Shown here: in pieces, positions 7,136 through 15,728 of the stretch | Numbering within the stretch: position 1 is the stretch's first letter | How the letters are laid out: each line of letters opens with the position of its first letter | DNA from: Nocardia pneumoniae NBRC 100136 | Lineage (GTDB): Bacteria; Actinomycetota; Actinomycetes; Mycobacteriales; Mycobacteriaceae | Direction: 5' to 3' | DNA: 64,000 nt | Assembly (NCBI RefSeq): GCF_000308755.1 | Contig: NZ_BAGF01000075.1 | Coordinates: 124,001-188,000 of the forward strand | The notes under the pieces: model-generated | The model's input: only the letters and a program-made list of their open reading frames with translations | Databases searched by the model: none | Told to the model about the DNA's origin: nothing | Program-made: the position numbers and the translations under genes

Positions 7136-9367
7136 GTGCCCCAGGAACATCCGCCCATTGCAGAGGCCCAAACGGAATCCGGAGAAATCGGGTGTCCCGT
7201 TGCGTCCGGTCGCCTGAAGTATCCGACCGAGGGCGGCGGCAACCGTGACTGGTGGCCGAATCAGCTCAATCTGAAGATCCTCCAGAAGAATCCCGCTGTC
7301 GCGAATCCCATGGACGAGGACTTCGACTACGCGGCGGAATTCCAGACCCTTGATCTGGCCGAGGTGAAGCGGGACATCGAGGAGGTGATGACGACCTCGC
7401 AGGACTGGTGGCCCGCCGACTACGGCCACTACGGGCCGTTCTTCATCCGGATGGCGTGGCATGCCGCGGGTACTTACCGCATCAACGACGGCCGCGGCGG
7501 CGCCGGGGCCGGTATGCAGCGGTTCGCGCCGCTCAACAGCTGGCCCGACAACGCGAGCCTCGACAAGGCTCGCCGCCTGCTGTGGCCGGTCAAGAAGAAG
7601 TATGGCAAGAAGCTCTCGTGGGCCGACCTGATCGTCTACGCCGGCAATGTCGCGCTGGAGTCGATGGGCTTCGAGACCTTCGGCTTCGGCGGCGGCCGCG
7701 TCGACCAGTGGGAGCCGGAGGAGGACGTCTACTGGGGTCCGGAGCAGACCTGGCTCGGTGACGAGCGGTACACCGGCGAACGGGACCTGGAGAAGCCGCT
7801 GGCCGCGGTACAGATGGGCCTGATCTATGTGAATCCGGAAGGGCCCAACGGCAATCCGGACCCGCTCGCCGCCGCGGTCGACATCCGGGAAACGTTCCAC
7901 CGCATGGCGATGAACGACGTCGAGACAGCGGCGCTCATCGTCGGCGGCCACACCTTCGGCAAGACGCACGGCGCCGGACCGGCCGACCACGTCGGTCCCG
8001 AGCCCGAGGCGGCCCCGCTGGAGGAGCAGGGCCTCGGCTGGAAGAGTTCCTTCGGCACCGGCGTCGGCAAGGACGCGATCACCAGCGGCCTGGAGGGCGC
8101 GTGGACGCCCACCCCGACGAAGTGGGACAACAGTTTCCTCGAGACCCTGTACGGCTACGAGTGGGAGAAGACCAAGAGCCCTGCCGGTGCGTGGCAGTGG
8201 GTTCCCAAGGACGGCGCCGGGGCGGGTGTGGTGCCGGACGCCCACGACCCGTCGAAGACCCACACCCCGGTGATGCTGACGACGGACCTCTCGCTGCGGT
8301 TCGACCCGGTCTACGAGCAGATCACGCGCCGCTGGCTCGACCACCCCGACGAACTCGCCGACGAGTTCGCCAAGGCGTGGTACAAGCTGACCCACCGCGA
8401 CATGGGGCCCATCGTCCGTTACCTCGGGCCACTGGTCCCGGAGGAGACGCTACTGTGGCAGGACCCGGTGCCGCCGGTGACGCACGATCTCATCGGCTCG
8501 GTCGACATCGCCGCCCTCAAAGGCCGGATCCTGGGGTCGGGTCTGACTATGGCCCAGCTTGTTTCGACGGCGTGGGCGGCCGCGTCGTCGTTCCGCGGCA
8601 GCGACAAGCGCGGCGGGGCCAATGGTGGGCGTATTCGGCTCGAGCCGCAGAGCGGGTGGGAGGTGAACAACCCCGACGAACTGGTGAAGGTGGTGCGCAC
8701 CCTGGAAGAGATCCAGGAGGCGTACAACTCAGCCCAGACCGGGAACACGAGGGTTTCGTTCGCCGATCTCGTGGTGCTCGGCGGGTGCGCGGCAGTCGAA
8801 CAGGCCGCCAAGAACGCCGGATTCGACATCGAGGTGCCGTTCACGCCGGGACGCACGGACGCCACGCAGGAGCAGACCGATGTGGAGTCCTTCTCCGCGC
8901 TCGAGCCGAATGCCGACGGCTTCCGCAACTACCTGGGGAAGGGCAACCGGCTCCCGGCCGAGTACCTGCTGCTCGACAAGGCGAATCTGCTGACGCTGAG
9001 CGCTCCCGAGATGACGGTGCTGGTCGGTGGTCTGCGCGTGCTGGGCGCGAACTACAAGCAGTCGCCGCTGGGCGTGTTCACCTCGGCCCCCGAGTCGTTG
9101 ACCAACGACTTCTTCGTGAACCTGCTCGACATGGGCACGAAGTGGGAGCCGTCGCCTGCCGACGACGGGACTTACGTGGGCAAGGATCGCGTCACCGGTG
9201 AACACCGGTGGACCGGCAGCCGCGTCGACTTGGTCTTCGGGTCGAACTCGCAGCTGCGCGCTCTCGCGGAGGTCTACGCGGCCGACGACGCGAAGCGGAA
9301 GTTCGTCCAGGACTTCATCGCCGCGTGGGACAAGGTGATGAACCTCGACCGGTTCGAGCTGGCCTGA
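7136..9367 (+). CDS. katG: Catalase-peroxidase
   Basis: A bifunctional heme enzyme of 743 residues, the usual length, which removes H2O2 and organic peroxides. The GTG at 7136 has AAAGGAAAA upstream. Distal heme residues are Arg105, Trp108 and His109 (RMAWHAAGTYR). The covalent Met-Tyr-Trp adduct uses Trp108, Tyr231 (LIYVNPEGP) and the Met in FHRMAMND. Proximal His272 lies in GGHTFGKTHGAGP. The serine equivalent to M. tuberculosis Ser315 is retained (AITSGLEGAW), so isoniazid-activating geometry is not obviously lost. The C-terminal duplicated, heme-free domain follows (LGSGLTMAQLVSTAWAA onward). Co-transcribed with furA, hence probably peroxide/iron regulated. Confidence 0.97.
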   Translation: MPQEHPPIAEAQTESGEIGCPVASGRLKYPTEGGGNRDWWPNQLNLKILQKNPAVANPMDEDFDYAAEFQTLDLAEVKRDIEEVMTTSQDWWPADYGHYGPFFIRMAWHAAGTYRINDGRGGAGAGMQRFAPLNSWPDNASLDKARRLLWPVKKKYGKKLSWADLIVYAGNVALESMGFETFGFGGGRVDQWEPEEDVYWGPEQTWLGDERYTGERDLEKPLAAVQMGLIYVNPEGPNGNPDPLAAAVDIRETFHRMAMNDVETAALIVGGHTFGKTHGAGPADHVGPEPEAAPLEEQGLGWKSSFGTGVGKDAITSGLEGAWTPTPTKWDNSFLETLYGYEWEKTKSPAGAWQWVPKDGAGAGVVPDAHDPSKTHTPVMLTTDLSLRFDPVYEQITRRWLDHPDELADEFAKAWYKLTHRDMGPIVRYLGPLVPEETLLWQDPVPPVTHDLIGSVDIAALKGRILGSGLTMAQLVSTAWAAASSFRGSDKRGGANGGRIRLEPQSGWEVNNPDELVKVVRTLEEIQEAYNSAQTGNTRVSFADLVVLGGCAAVEQAAKNAGFDIEVPFTPGRTDATQEQTDVESFSALEPNADGFRNYLGKGNRLPAEYLLLDKANLLTLSAPEMTVLVGGLRVLGANYKQSPLGVFTSAPESLTNDFFVNLLDMGTKWEPSPADDGTYVGKDRVTGEHRWTGSRVDLVFGSNSQLRALAEVYAADDAKRKFVQDFIAAWDKVMNLDRFELA

Positions 9368-9377
9368 TCATGATGTG

Positions 9378-9409
9378 GCACCCCGCGAGCTTGTCGGCTC
9401 GTGGGGTGC
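9378..9409. terminator. Bidirectional terminator between convergent genes
   Basis: GCACCCCGCGAGC (9378-9390) pairs with 9397-9409 with one mismatch around a 6-base loop. It lies 11 bases after the katG stop and 10 bases from the end of the convergent secreted-protein gene. Confidence 0.8.
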
Positions 9410-9418
9410 TTCAGTCCC

Positions 9419-9865
9419 TCAGCAATGCGACCGCAGATTGATCCGGTCGAGGTCGTCGAACCACGCCGCGTTGTACGTGCCCCAGACATCCCACCAATAC
9501 CGTTGGTCCGAGTCGGGCAGGTTGATGACGAACCTGGTGATGTCGTCGACGCCCGGCTGCTGCGCGGCGATGTTGCCCTTGTAACCTTCGCTTCGGGTGA
9601 AGATTTCGGCGTGCATCAGCCAGGCGTCGTTGTCGTCGCCACTCGTCACCCACCCGGTGAAATGCGCCCAGCCGTCGCGTTGCAGCGTCCATTTGGCGCC
9701 CGCGAACATGGTGCAGTCCCCCGCGTGCAGGTCCCGGTTCCAGACGAACGTGCGCTCTCCCGAGTCGGCGTGTGCCTGGCTCGGCGCAATGCCGAGCAGC
9801 GCTGCGGCGAGTAGTGCCGCGGAGGCGATGCGAGCGACGACTGTCCCCCGAGTAGATCGGATCAT
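9419..9865 (-). CDS. Secreted protein of unknown function (DUF6294-like), 148 aa
   Basis: Residues 1-33 are a signal peptide (basic start, hydrophobic ARIASAALLAAALLGIA, cleavage after AHA). The mature domain begins ERTFVWNRDLHAGDCTMFAGAKWTL. It contains many tryptophans (WAHFTGWV, DAWLMHAEIF, YWWDVWGTYN) and two cysteines, one in the DCTMF motif and one at the C-terminus, that could form a disulfide. The pattern recalls a family of small actinobacterial exported beta-sandwich proteins (DUF6294, from memory). Monocistronic and convergent with katG. Function unknown. Confidence 0.75.
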   Translation of the reverse strand: MIRSTRGTVVARIASAALLAAALLGIAPSQAHADSGERTFVWNRDLHAGDCTMFAGAKWTLQRDGWAHFTGWVTSGDDNDAWLMHAEIFTRSEGYKGNIAAQQPGVDDITRFVINLPDSDQRYWWDVWGTYNAAWFDDLDRINLRSHC

Positions 9866-10254
9866 GTTTCCTCCCGCCAGTGGTCGCCGCCCATATCCGA
9901 ACGGCTGGGGCAGGATTCAGTGTGGACGCCAACTCGTTGACGCTCGCGAGTATCGGCGTACTCGGAGTGGTCGGAATCGCTGCGTATCGGCACCGGACAA
10001 CTACTCCAGTGGCCTGGTGGCCGCATCCCGCCATACGTTCCTCGAGCTACTGCGGCCTGCGATCGTGCACGTCGCCTCCGGATCGCAGCGGGTCGCGATT
10101 TCTCAGGGCCCAGTGGGCGAGCGAACGGCCGACCTTCTCGACAACCGTCAAGACCTGTGGACGCCGCGATGCTCGACACGGTGTCAGGCTCTTGCCCCGA
10201 GGAGAGTTGGCGGCAATCCAAGGACCGCAACGTTTCCGGAGGCCGAGCGCGTGG
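9866..10254. other. Intergenic region, 389 bp
   Basis: No convincing gene is visible. Open frames crossing it on both strands are arginine/serine-rich shadows. It contains the promoter side of the secreted-protein gene and the end of the 173-residue protein gene. Confidence 0.4.
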
Positions 10255-10776
10255 TCACGGCGTGGTGCGGGCGGTCAGGTCGTCGAGCAGGATCATGACT
10301 TCGCCTTCTCGCTTGACGACCTCGGTGAGCCGGATCTTCAGAGCGAGGAGTTTCGCGTCGGCGATCGGATCGGCCGGTTCGTATCCGAGGCGTTGCCATT
10401 CGCCATCGGCGGAGACGTTGCCGAGCGCCAGTTCTCGTTCGCCCTGCTCGGTGCTGATGCGCGCCGACACCCCGATCGACGCGTGCGGCGAGCGCACCCA
10501 CAGGTGCACGGCCGCCAACCGCCCGGCGATCGAGGACAACTGCCCCGGCTTCGCGACGAGGTCGACCTCGAGATCATCGGTCGCCGAGCGGATCAGCAGC
10601 ACGAGCGCGCGGTAGTCGGCACCGGCGACGCCGTCGGCGTAGACGCCCGGCGTCTTGCTCGGCGCGCCCTCGGCGAACGTGGTGAGGTGAGTCCGGGCCG
10701 CTCCGTCCCCCGCGAGCTCCCATTTGTCCTTGTTCTCGAAGTCGTCCAAGAGCACCTCGACCGATGCGTCCGACAT
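10255..10776 (-). CDS. Protein of unknown function, galactose-binding-like fold likely, 173 aa
   Basis: A soluble protein beginning MSDASVEVLLDDFENKDKWELAG; 'DDFE...W' is the opening of many carbohydrate-binding/galactose-binding beta-sandwich modules. Alternating strands follow (ALVLLIRSATDDLEVDLVAK, VHLWVRSPHASIGVSARI, EWQRLGYEPADPIADAKLL) and it ends VMILLDDLTART. It has no signal peptide, so it is intracellular if the start is right. There is no operon partner. I do not recognise a specific family. Confidence 0.7.
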   Translation of the reverse strand: MSDASVEVLLDDFENKDKWELAGDGAARTHLTTFAEGAPSKTPGVYADGVAGADYRALVLLIRSATDDLEVDLVAKPGQLSSIAGRLAAVHLWVRSPHASIGVSARISTEQGERELALGNVSADGEWQRLGYEPADPIADAKLLALKIRLTEVVKREGEVMILLDDLTARTTP

Positions 10777-10959
10777 CCCCGCCGTTCCTTCCTCCGCGCA
10801 TCCGACCGGACACCTTCCGGCTCGCCATGAACCCTACAAGTCGCCGAATACCGCTGCCGCGCTTGCCCGGCGCGCGTTCACCCGGCCATCGGGTCATCGT
10901 GCGGTCGGCTTCCCGGAGCGGCGGTGGCTCCCGCACCGCGACGATCGAGTGGTGGCGGT

Positions 10960-12171
10960 TCATGCTGCTTCCGGTTCGGGTGCCGGAGGGTAGTCGGGCA
11001 GGGGCTCGGAGATCTTCGGGGTCATGATGCGTTCCATGCCCGCCATGGATTCCAGCAGCGGCAGGCGCGTGATCGTGTTGCGGATGGCGATGCCCGCACG
11101 CGTCCTGGGCACCATCAACCGCAGGTTGGGGCCCACCTGCTGCTTGCGGTCGACCAGCGCGCGGTGGCTCTGTTCATAGCGGCGGAAGCCACGATGGTGA
11201 TCGCCGCCCGCGGCGGCGAGGTCACCGGCGAGTCGGTAGGCGCCGATGAGCGCCAGTTCCGCGCCCGCGCCGGAGACGGGTGACGCGCAGTACGCGGCAT
11301 CGCCGACAAGTGCGATACGCCCGTTCGACCAGACAGGCATGTGGACCTGGCCGAGGGCGTCGAAATACAGCTCGGCGTCGGTGAGCGCCCCGTCCAGCAG
11401 TCCCGCGACCTGCCAGGCGGGTTCGCCGCCGAATCGGGCGGTCAGCAACTCGCGTGCGGCCGCGGGGTCGCGCGGGTCGATATCCAGGCGCGGACTGCGG
11501 AACATGAAGTAGGCCTTGGCCTGGGCATGGTTACCCGAGCGGTAGATACCGGCCATCGTGCCGGGAGTGTTGTAGACGCTGACCCAGCGGTCGGGGCCGA
11601 GGGCCGCGTCGGCGTCACCGAAGGCGAAGTAGTGGTCCATGTGCCGCACGAATTCCGTCTCGGGGCCGAAAGCCAGCCGCCGGACGGTCGAGTGCAGGCC
11701 GTCGGCGCCGATCACCAGGTCGAACCGACGTGCCGGGCCGCGTTCGAGGGCAACGGTCACACCGTCGCCGTCCGGATCGAGACCCACAATGGAATCGCCG
11801 AACAGATACTCCACCGAATCGCTGGTGCTGTCGTGCAGGATCCGGACCAGATCACCACGCATGATCTCCACTTCGGCGCTGTCGTTCCGGTCCTTGATGT
11901 CCTGCATGTCGATGCTTGCGATGCTGTCGCCCTTGGCGTTCACGAACCGTATACCGGCCACATCCGCCGCCGCCGACCGAACCCGCGCCATGATGCCCAT
12001 CCGCTCGGCGACCTCGATCGCCTGATCCCGGATATCCACGCCCTGACCACCGGTCCGCAGCCGGGACGCCCGCTCGACAACGGTCGGCCGGAATCCGTAC
12101 CGCGCCAACCAGTACGCCAACGCCTGCCCGGCAATGCCCGCACCGGAGATGAGAATCCGCTCGTTCCGCAC
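10960..12171 (-). CDS. FAD-dependent aromatic-type monooxygenase, 403 aa
   Basis: A class A flavin hydroxylase of the PHBH/UbiH fold. The N-terminal FAD site is ISGAGIAGQALAYWLARYG. The DG motif is FDLVIGADGLHSTVRRLAFGP. The second FAD site is GRIALVGDAAYCASPVSGAGAELALIGAYRLAGDL (GD motif). Such enzymes use NAD(P)H and O2 to hydroxylate aromatics or polyketides, and resemble TetX-like proteins. It is divergent from a TetR regulator with two palindromic operators between them. It shares extensive identity with the next FAD monooxygenase (13036-14172), so the two modules look duplicated. Confidence 0.9.
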   Translation of the reverse strand: MRNERILISGAGIAGQALAYWLARYGFRPTVVERASRLRTGGQGVDIRDQAIEVAERMGIMARVRSAAADVAGIRFVNAKGDSIASIDMQDIKDRNDSAEVEIMRGDLVRILHDSTSDSVEYLFGDSIVGLDPDGDGVTVALERGPARRFDLVIGADGLHSTVRRLAFGPETEFVRHMDHYFAFGDADAALGPDRWVSVYNTPGTMAGIYRSGNHAQAKAYFMFRSPRLDIDPRDPAAARELLTARFGGEPAWQVAGLLDGALTDAELYFDALGQVHMPVWSNGRIALVGDAAYCASPVSGAGAELALIGAYRLAGDLAAAGGDHHRGFRRYEQSHRALVDRKQQVGPNLRLMVPRTRAGIAIRNTITRLPLLESMAGMERIMTPKISEPLPDYPPAPEPEAA

Positions 12172-12194
12172 AACCCGCTCCCGTCTCGAAATTA

Positions 12195-12240
12195 CTGACC
12201 ATCGGTCAGGGGCGACCTTAGGGCACTGACCGATGGTCAG
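12195..12240. promoter_or_regulatory. Two TetR operator boxes
   Basis: CTGACCATCGGTCAG (12195-12209) and CTGACCGATGGTCAG (12226-12240) are both perfect 6-3-6 palindromes, and each is the other's reverse complement. Their centres are 31 bp apart, about three helical turns. They lie between the divergent monooxygenase and TetR genes and probably bind that TetR. Confidence 0.8.
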
Positions 12241-12262
12241 TCAACCGGTAGGATCGGTCGGC

Positions 12263-12994
12263 ATGACCGACGACTCGCGTTCCCGGATCCTGCGTATCGC
12301 GCTCGACCTGTTCGCCGAGCGCGGCTACCACACGGTGTCGGTGCGGGAACTGGCCGAACGGGTAGGTCTGACGAAAACCGCTGTGCTCTATCATTTTCCG
12401 AACAAGAGCGACATCGTCGCCGCGCTCGTGGAGCCGCTGCTGGCCGATTGTGAAACGGTGATCGAATCAGCCCGCGGAGTCGCCGGCCCGCAGGCGCGGT
12501 GCTGGGCGGTGATCGAGGGGCTGATGGACGTGTGGTTGTCGCACGGCCGGTTGCTGCGTATGCAGATGCAGGACCAGGCGTTGTCCGCCGACAACGAGAC
12601 GTTCGCGCGGTTGCGAACCATCGCCTTGTCAGCGCAGGAACTCATCGCCGGTCCCGGCGCCGATCTGCCTGCCCGAGTCCGGGCCGCGCAGGTCTACGCC
12701 GCGCTGAGCGACCCGGTGGTCATCTTCGCCGATCGGCCCGCGAACGAGCTGCGCGCGGCGATCCTCGATGGCGCCCGGCGCCTGCTGGGCTCCAACCCGC
12801 CACCGCCAGCGGCGGACCGCCAGGCGCGGGCCGCGGTGGCGAGCGCCGGCCCGAACCGGCGGGGCCGACCTGGTGCGATGACGGCGGAGATGGTCGAATC
12901 CGCACGCCGGATGCGTGATTCCGGCCGCTACTCCATCGCGGAGATCGCCACCGAGTTCGGCGTCTCGCGGGCCACGCTGTACCGGCATATTTGA
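12263..12994 (+). CDS. TetR regulator with extra C-terminal resolvase-type HTH, 243 aa
   Basis: I use the ATG at 12263 (MTDDSRSRIL); the ATG at 12233 lies inside the second operator. The N-terminal TetR helix-turn-helix reads VSVRELAERVGLTKTAVLYHFPNKSDIV. A ligand-binding domain follows to about residue 185. The last 45 residues (RGRPGAMTAEMVESARRM, then SIAEIATEFGVSRATLYRHI) match the C-terminal HTH of Hin/Tn3-type resolvases ('GRP...A...G.S..EIA..FGVSRATLYR'). A protein with two HTHs may contact DNA at two places, which would suit the paired operators upstream. Probable repressor of the divergent FAD monooxygenase. Confidence 0.85.
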   Translation: MTDDSRSRILRIALDLFAERGYHTVSVRELAERVGLTKTAVLYHFPNKSDIVAALVEPLLADCETVIESARGVAGPQARCWAVIEGLMDVWLSHGRLLRMQMQDQALSADNETFARLRTIALSAQELIAGPGADLPARVRAAQVYAALSDPVVIFADRPANELRAAILDGARRLLGSNPPPPAADRQARAAVASAGPNRRGRPGAMTAEMVESARRMRDSGRYSIAEIATEFGVSRATLYRHI

Positions 12995-13035
12995 GAATAT
13001 TTTCGAGACGATGGACCGTCGGCGCCTGGCGGGCG

Positions 13036-14172
13036 TCATCCTCGCCGGGCGCCGAGCCCGGAGATGGCGGTCACCGCGATGGCAGCCGCGTTGCGCAGCA
13101 GGATTCCGGCACGGTTGGTGGGCACCAGCATGGCGGCACCGGCGCGGAAACCCCGCTGTTTGGGCTCGACCAGACGGCGGTGGGCGGTCTCGTACCGGCG
13201 GAAAGCCGCGACGGGATCCTCGGTTCGGGCGAGGGATTCGGCAAGGGTGTACGCGCCGGTGATCGCGAGTGTGGACCCGTCGCCGAGCAGTGACAGGCAT
13301 GAGGCGGCGTCGCCGACCAGGGCGATGCGGCCCGACGACCACCGTGGCACATCGACGCGGCTGACCGCGTCGAAGTAGAGATCGTCGGCGGCGCGCACCC
13401 GGTCGAGCAGCTCGGGTACCCGCCAACCCGCGTCGGCGAAGGCGTCTATGACCAGGCGCTTGTGCAGGTCGAGGTCGCGATGATCGAAGTCGGGTACCGC
13501 GTCGCCGCGGAAGAGGAACGCGGCGATGGCGTGTCCGTTGGTGGGGTGCACCGACACCGCCCGTCCGGGCAGGTTGTGGAACATGACCTCCCGATCGGAG
13601 CCGAACGGCTCCGGGATCGGCAAGGTCGCCACATACATGCCCTGGTGGGCGCGGAAGTCGGTTTCCGGGCCGAAAGCCAGGCGGCGAACCGTCGAGTGCA
13701 ACCCGTCCGCCCCGATGACCAGGTCGAACCGTTGCGGCGCCGCGTTGGCGAAGCTCACGTCGACGCCGTCGGGGTCGGGTGTGAGCGCGGTGACGGTGTC
13801 ACCCCATCGGAATTCCGCCTTCTCGCTCACGGCGTCGAGCAGGATACCGGCGAGATCGGCACGCGGCAGCTCCACCTCTTTCGCGCCCGCGCCGTCCTGG
13901 AAGACCGAGAGGGGCAGCCCCGCAACGCGTTTGCCCTGCGCGTTGACGAATGTCATACGTTCCACCCGGGATCCGGCCGCCCGCAACCGGGGCAGGATGC
14001 CCATCTTCTCCACCACGTCGACGGCCGGACCTTTCACGTCCACCGGGTTGCCGCTGGAACGCTGGCCGACCGCCCGCTCGACCACCGTGACCGCGAACCC
14101 GCGCCGCGTCAGCCAGTAGGCCAGGGTCGATCCGGCCACGCCCGCCCCGGAGATCAGCACTTTTCCGCCCAT
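13036..14172 (-). CDS. FAD-dependent monooxygenase, 378 aa
   Basis: The ATG at 14172 has GGAAGGG upstream; longer in-frame starts run back into the divergent TetR gene. FAD site LISGAGVAGSTLAYWLTRRG; DG motif FDLVIGADGLHSTVRRLAFGP, identical to that of the preceding monooxygenase; GD motif GRIALVGDAASCLSLLGDGSTLAITGAYTLAESL. It is a class A flavoprotein hydroxylase with unknown substrate. It is divergent from a TetR gene with two direct repeats between them, making a second copy of the monooxygenase/TetR module at 10960-12994, though the two TetRs are not closely alike. Confidence 0.9.
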   Translation of the reverse strand: MGGKVLISGAGVAGSTLAYWLTRRGFAVTVVERAVGQRSSGNPVDVKGPAVDVVEKMGILPRLRAAGSRVERMTFVNAQGKRVAGLPLSVFQDGAGAKEVELPRADLAGILLDAVSEKAEFRWGDTVTALTPDPDGVDVSFANAAPQRFDLVIGADGLHSTVRRLAFGPETDFRAHQGMYVATLPIPEPFGSDREVMFHNLPGRAVSVHPTNGHAIAAFLFRGDAVPDFDHRDLDLHKRLVIDAFADAGWRVPELLDRVRAADDLYFDAVSRVDVPRWSSGRIALVGDAASCLSLLGDGSTLAITGAYTLAESLARTEDPVAAFRRYETAHRRLVEPKQRGFRAGAAMLVPTNRAGILLRNAAAIAVTAISGLGARRG

Positions 14173-14190
14173 TTTCGGCACCCTTCCGCT

Positions 14191-14247
14191 AACCGGACGA
14201 TTTTCGTCCACAACGTCAACGTACACTAACCGGAACAAATTCGTCCA
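14191..14247. promoter_or_regulatory. Two direct-repeat operators for TetR
   Basis: AACCGGACGATTTTCGTCCA (14191-14210) and AACCGGAACAAATTCGTCCA (14228-14247) differ at four positions and are 37 bp apart. Each contains an inverted repeat (GGACGA/TCGTCC in the first, imperfect in the second). They lie between the divergent monooxygenase and TetR starts and are the likely TetR binding sites. Confidence 0.7.
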
Positions 14248-14262
14248 GTTGGAGGTTGTGCG

Positions 14263-14829
14263 ATGCGGGCAGACGCCCAGAGCAACAGGGATCAGATCCT
14301 CGCCGCGGCGCTGATCGCGTTCCGCGAGCGGGGAATAGACGTGCCCATGAAGGAGATCGCCGATCGTGCAGGCGTCGGCGTCGGCACGCTCTACCGCCGG
14401 TTTCCCGACCGAGACGCGCTGCTCAGCGCGATCGCCCAGCCCTACCTGACCGACCTGGCCGAGCGCGCCGCCACCGCGCGGCGGGAGGAACCCACCGCAT
14501 GGGCCGCGCTGAGCAGGTTCCTGCGCGAATGCGCACTCGCACGCCTCGGTGCGCTCGCCGGGGCCGTCGAACCCGCTCTGCACGCGCGCATCCAGGCCGA
14601 TCCCCGGCTCACCGAAACCCGCTCGACCATCATCGATCTCATCGCGGCCATGACGACCGAGGCGCAGGCCGAAGGCGCGCTACGACCGGACGTGACCGCC
14701 GCCGACATCGCTCGCCTCATGACCGTGCAGATCTACACCCGCCCCGGCGAAGACGCCGACGCCGCGACTCGACGCGTCATCGAGTTGCTGCTGGACGGGT
14801 TGCGATCCTCTCGCACGGCCGAATCCTGA
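14263..14829 (+). CDS. TetR-family regulator, 188 aa
   Basis: The N-terminal HTH is SNRDQILAAALIAFRERGIDVPMKEIADRAGVGVGTLYRRFPDRDALL, a very typical TetR sequence. The C-terminal all-helical ligand domain resembles the SbtR-type C-terminus. GGAGG lies upstream of the ATG. It is divergent from the FAD monooxygenase and probably represses it, with a substrate or drug-like molecule as inducer. Confidence 0.9.
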   Translation: MRADAQSNRDQILAAALIAFRERGIDVPMKEIADRAGVGVGTLYRRFPDRDALLSAIAQPYLTDLAERAATARREEPTAWAALSRFLRECALARLGALAGAVEPALHARIQADPRLTETRSTIIDLIAAMTTEAQAEGALRPDVTAADIARLMTVQIYTRPGEDADAATRRVIELLLDGLRSSRTAES

Positions 14830-14948
14830 ATCAGCGCACCGCGATTGTTCACATCCAACCGGACACCATCGCGAGGCAGGAGATGTGACCCGGTCAGCCC
14901 TGCTGGAACTCCCGGAGGCGACCTCGAGCCACCGGCAGGCTGCCGAGC

Positions 14949-15728
14949 CTATCGGAAACCGTAGTAACGCCGTACCAGTCGTTCATAGACGACGGCCGGG
15001 ACCAGCCTGCGGGTCCAGAAGGACAACCGGACGTCCCGCCCGCACAGGTAGGCCTGCCTGGGCCGGTCGGCGGCCAGGATCATCGCGACCTTCTCGGCGA
15101 CCGTGACAGCGCGCTGTCCCGCCGCCAGGTAGCCGCGCACCAGGTTCAGCACGGCCGCGCGGTCGCGGTCGTACGCGGCGATCGGGTCGGACACGTGCCC
15201 TGCCGTATCGATGATCGGGGTGACGGTCCATCCGGGTACGAGCACCGACACGTGCACGCCGAACTCGGCCGCCTCCATCCGCGCGGCCTCGCCGATGCGC
15301 TCGACAGCCGCCTTCGTGGCCGAGTACCAACCGCCGTACGGCTCCGCGATCGCGCCCGCTCCCGAACTCACCACGATCACCCGGCCCGCGCCCTGGTCCC
15401 GCAGTAGCGGCAGCACGGCTCGCAGCACGCGATGCGTGCCGAGCACATTGGTGTCGAACAGTGCCGCGGCTTCCTCGGGCGTGGTCTCCTCGACCGACCC
15501 CACCACGCCGTAGGCCGCGAAGGTGACGACCGCGTCGACCCGGCCATGCCGTGCGTGCGCCCCGTGCACCCAGCGGTCCACCGCTTCCGGGTCGCGCACG
15601 TCCACTCGGGCGACACCCGACGCCGCCACACGGTCGCATCCTTCGACGGTATAACCCAGTGCCGCAAGGTGTTCCATGGTGGCCGCGCCCATGCCGTTCG
15701 CGGCCCCGGTGACGAGCACGACGGTCAT
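14949..15728 (-). CDS. Short-chain dehydrogenase/reductase at the end of the lipid operon, 259 aa
   Basis: A classical SDR: TGAANGMGAAT cofactor loop, NNAG-equivalent FAAYGVVG, catalytic Ser in VVSSGAGA and YSATK (Tyr and Lys). It probably reduces a ketone or oxidises an alcohol with NAD(P)(H). The ATG at 15728 overlaps the lipid kinase stop by 4 bases, making this the last gene of the 18-kb operon. Next to an alpha-oxoamine synthase, a 3-ketosphinganine-reductase-like role is the attractive guess, but the sequence alone does not fix the substrate. It ends in a basic RRYYGFR tail. Confidence 0.88.
   Translation of the reverse strand: MTVVLVTGAANGMGAATMEHLAALGYTVEGCDRVAASGVARVDVRDPEAVDRWVHGAHARHGRVDAVVTFAAYGVVGSVEETTPEEAAALFDTNVLGTHRVLRAVLPLLRDQGAGRVIVVSSGAGAIAEPYGGWYSATKAAVERIGEAARMEAAEFGVHVSVLVPGWTVTPIIDTAGHVSDPIAAYDRDRAAVLNLVRGYLAAGQRAVTVAEKVAMILAADRPRQAYLCGRDVRLSFWTRRLVPAVVYERLVRRYYGFR

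Noticed and set aside
7034..8395. 453-codon minus-strand frame opposite katG
   Set aside because: It lies entirely antisense to furA/katG and has the valine/arginine/glycine composition of a high-GC mirror frame.
13036..14583. Longer 515-codon frame for the second FAD monooxygenase
   Set aside because: The extra N-terminal 137 codons run back over the operators and into the divergent TetR gene, and their sequence is arginine/glycine-rich. The ATG at 14172 has a Shine-Dalgarno and the FAD motif directly after it.
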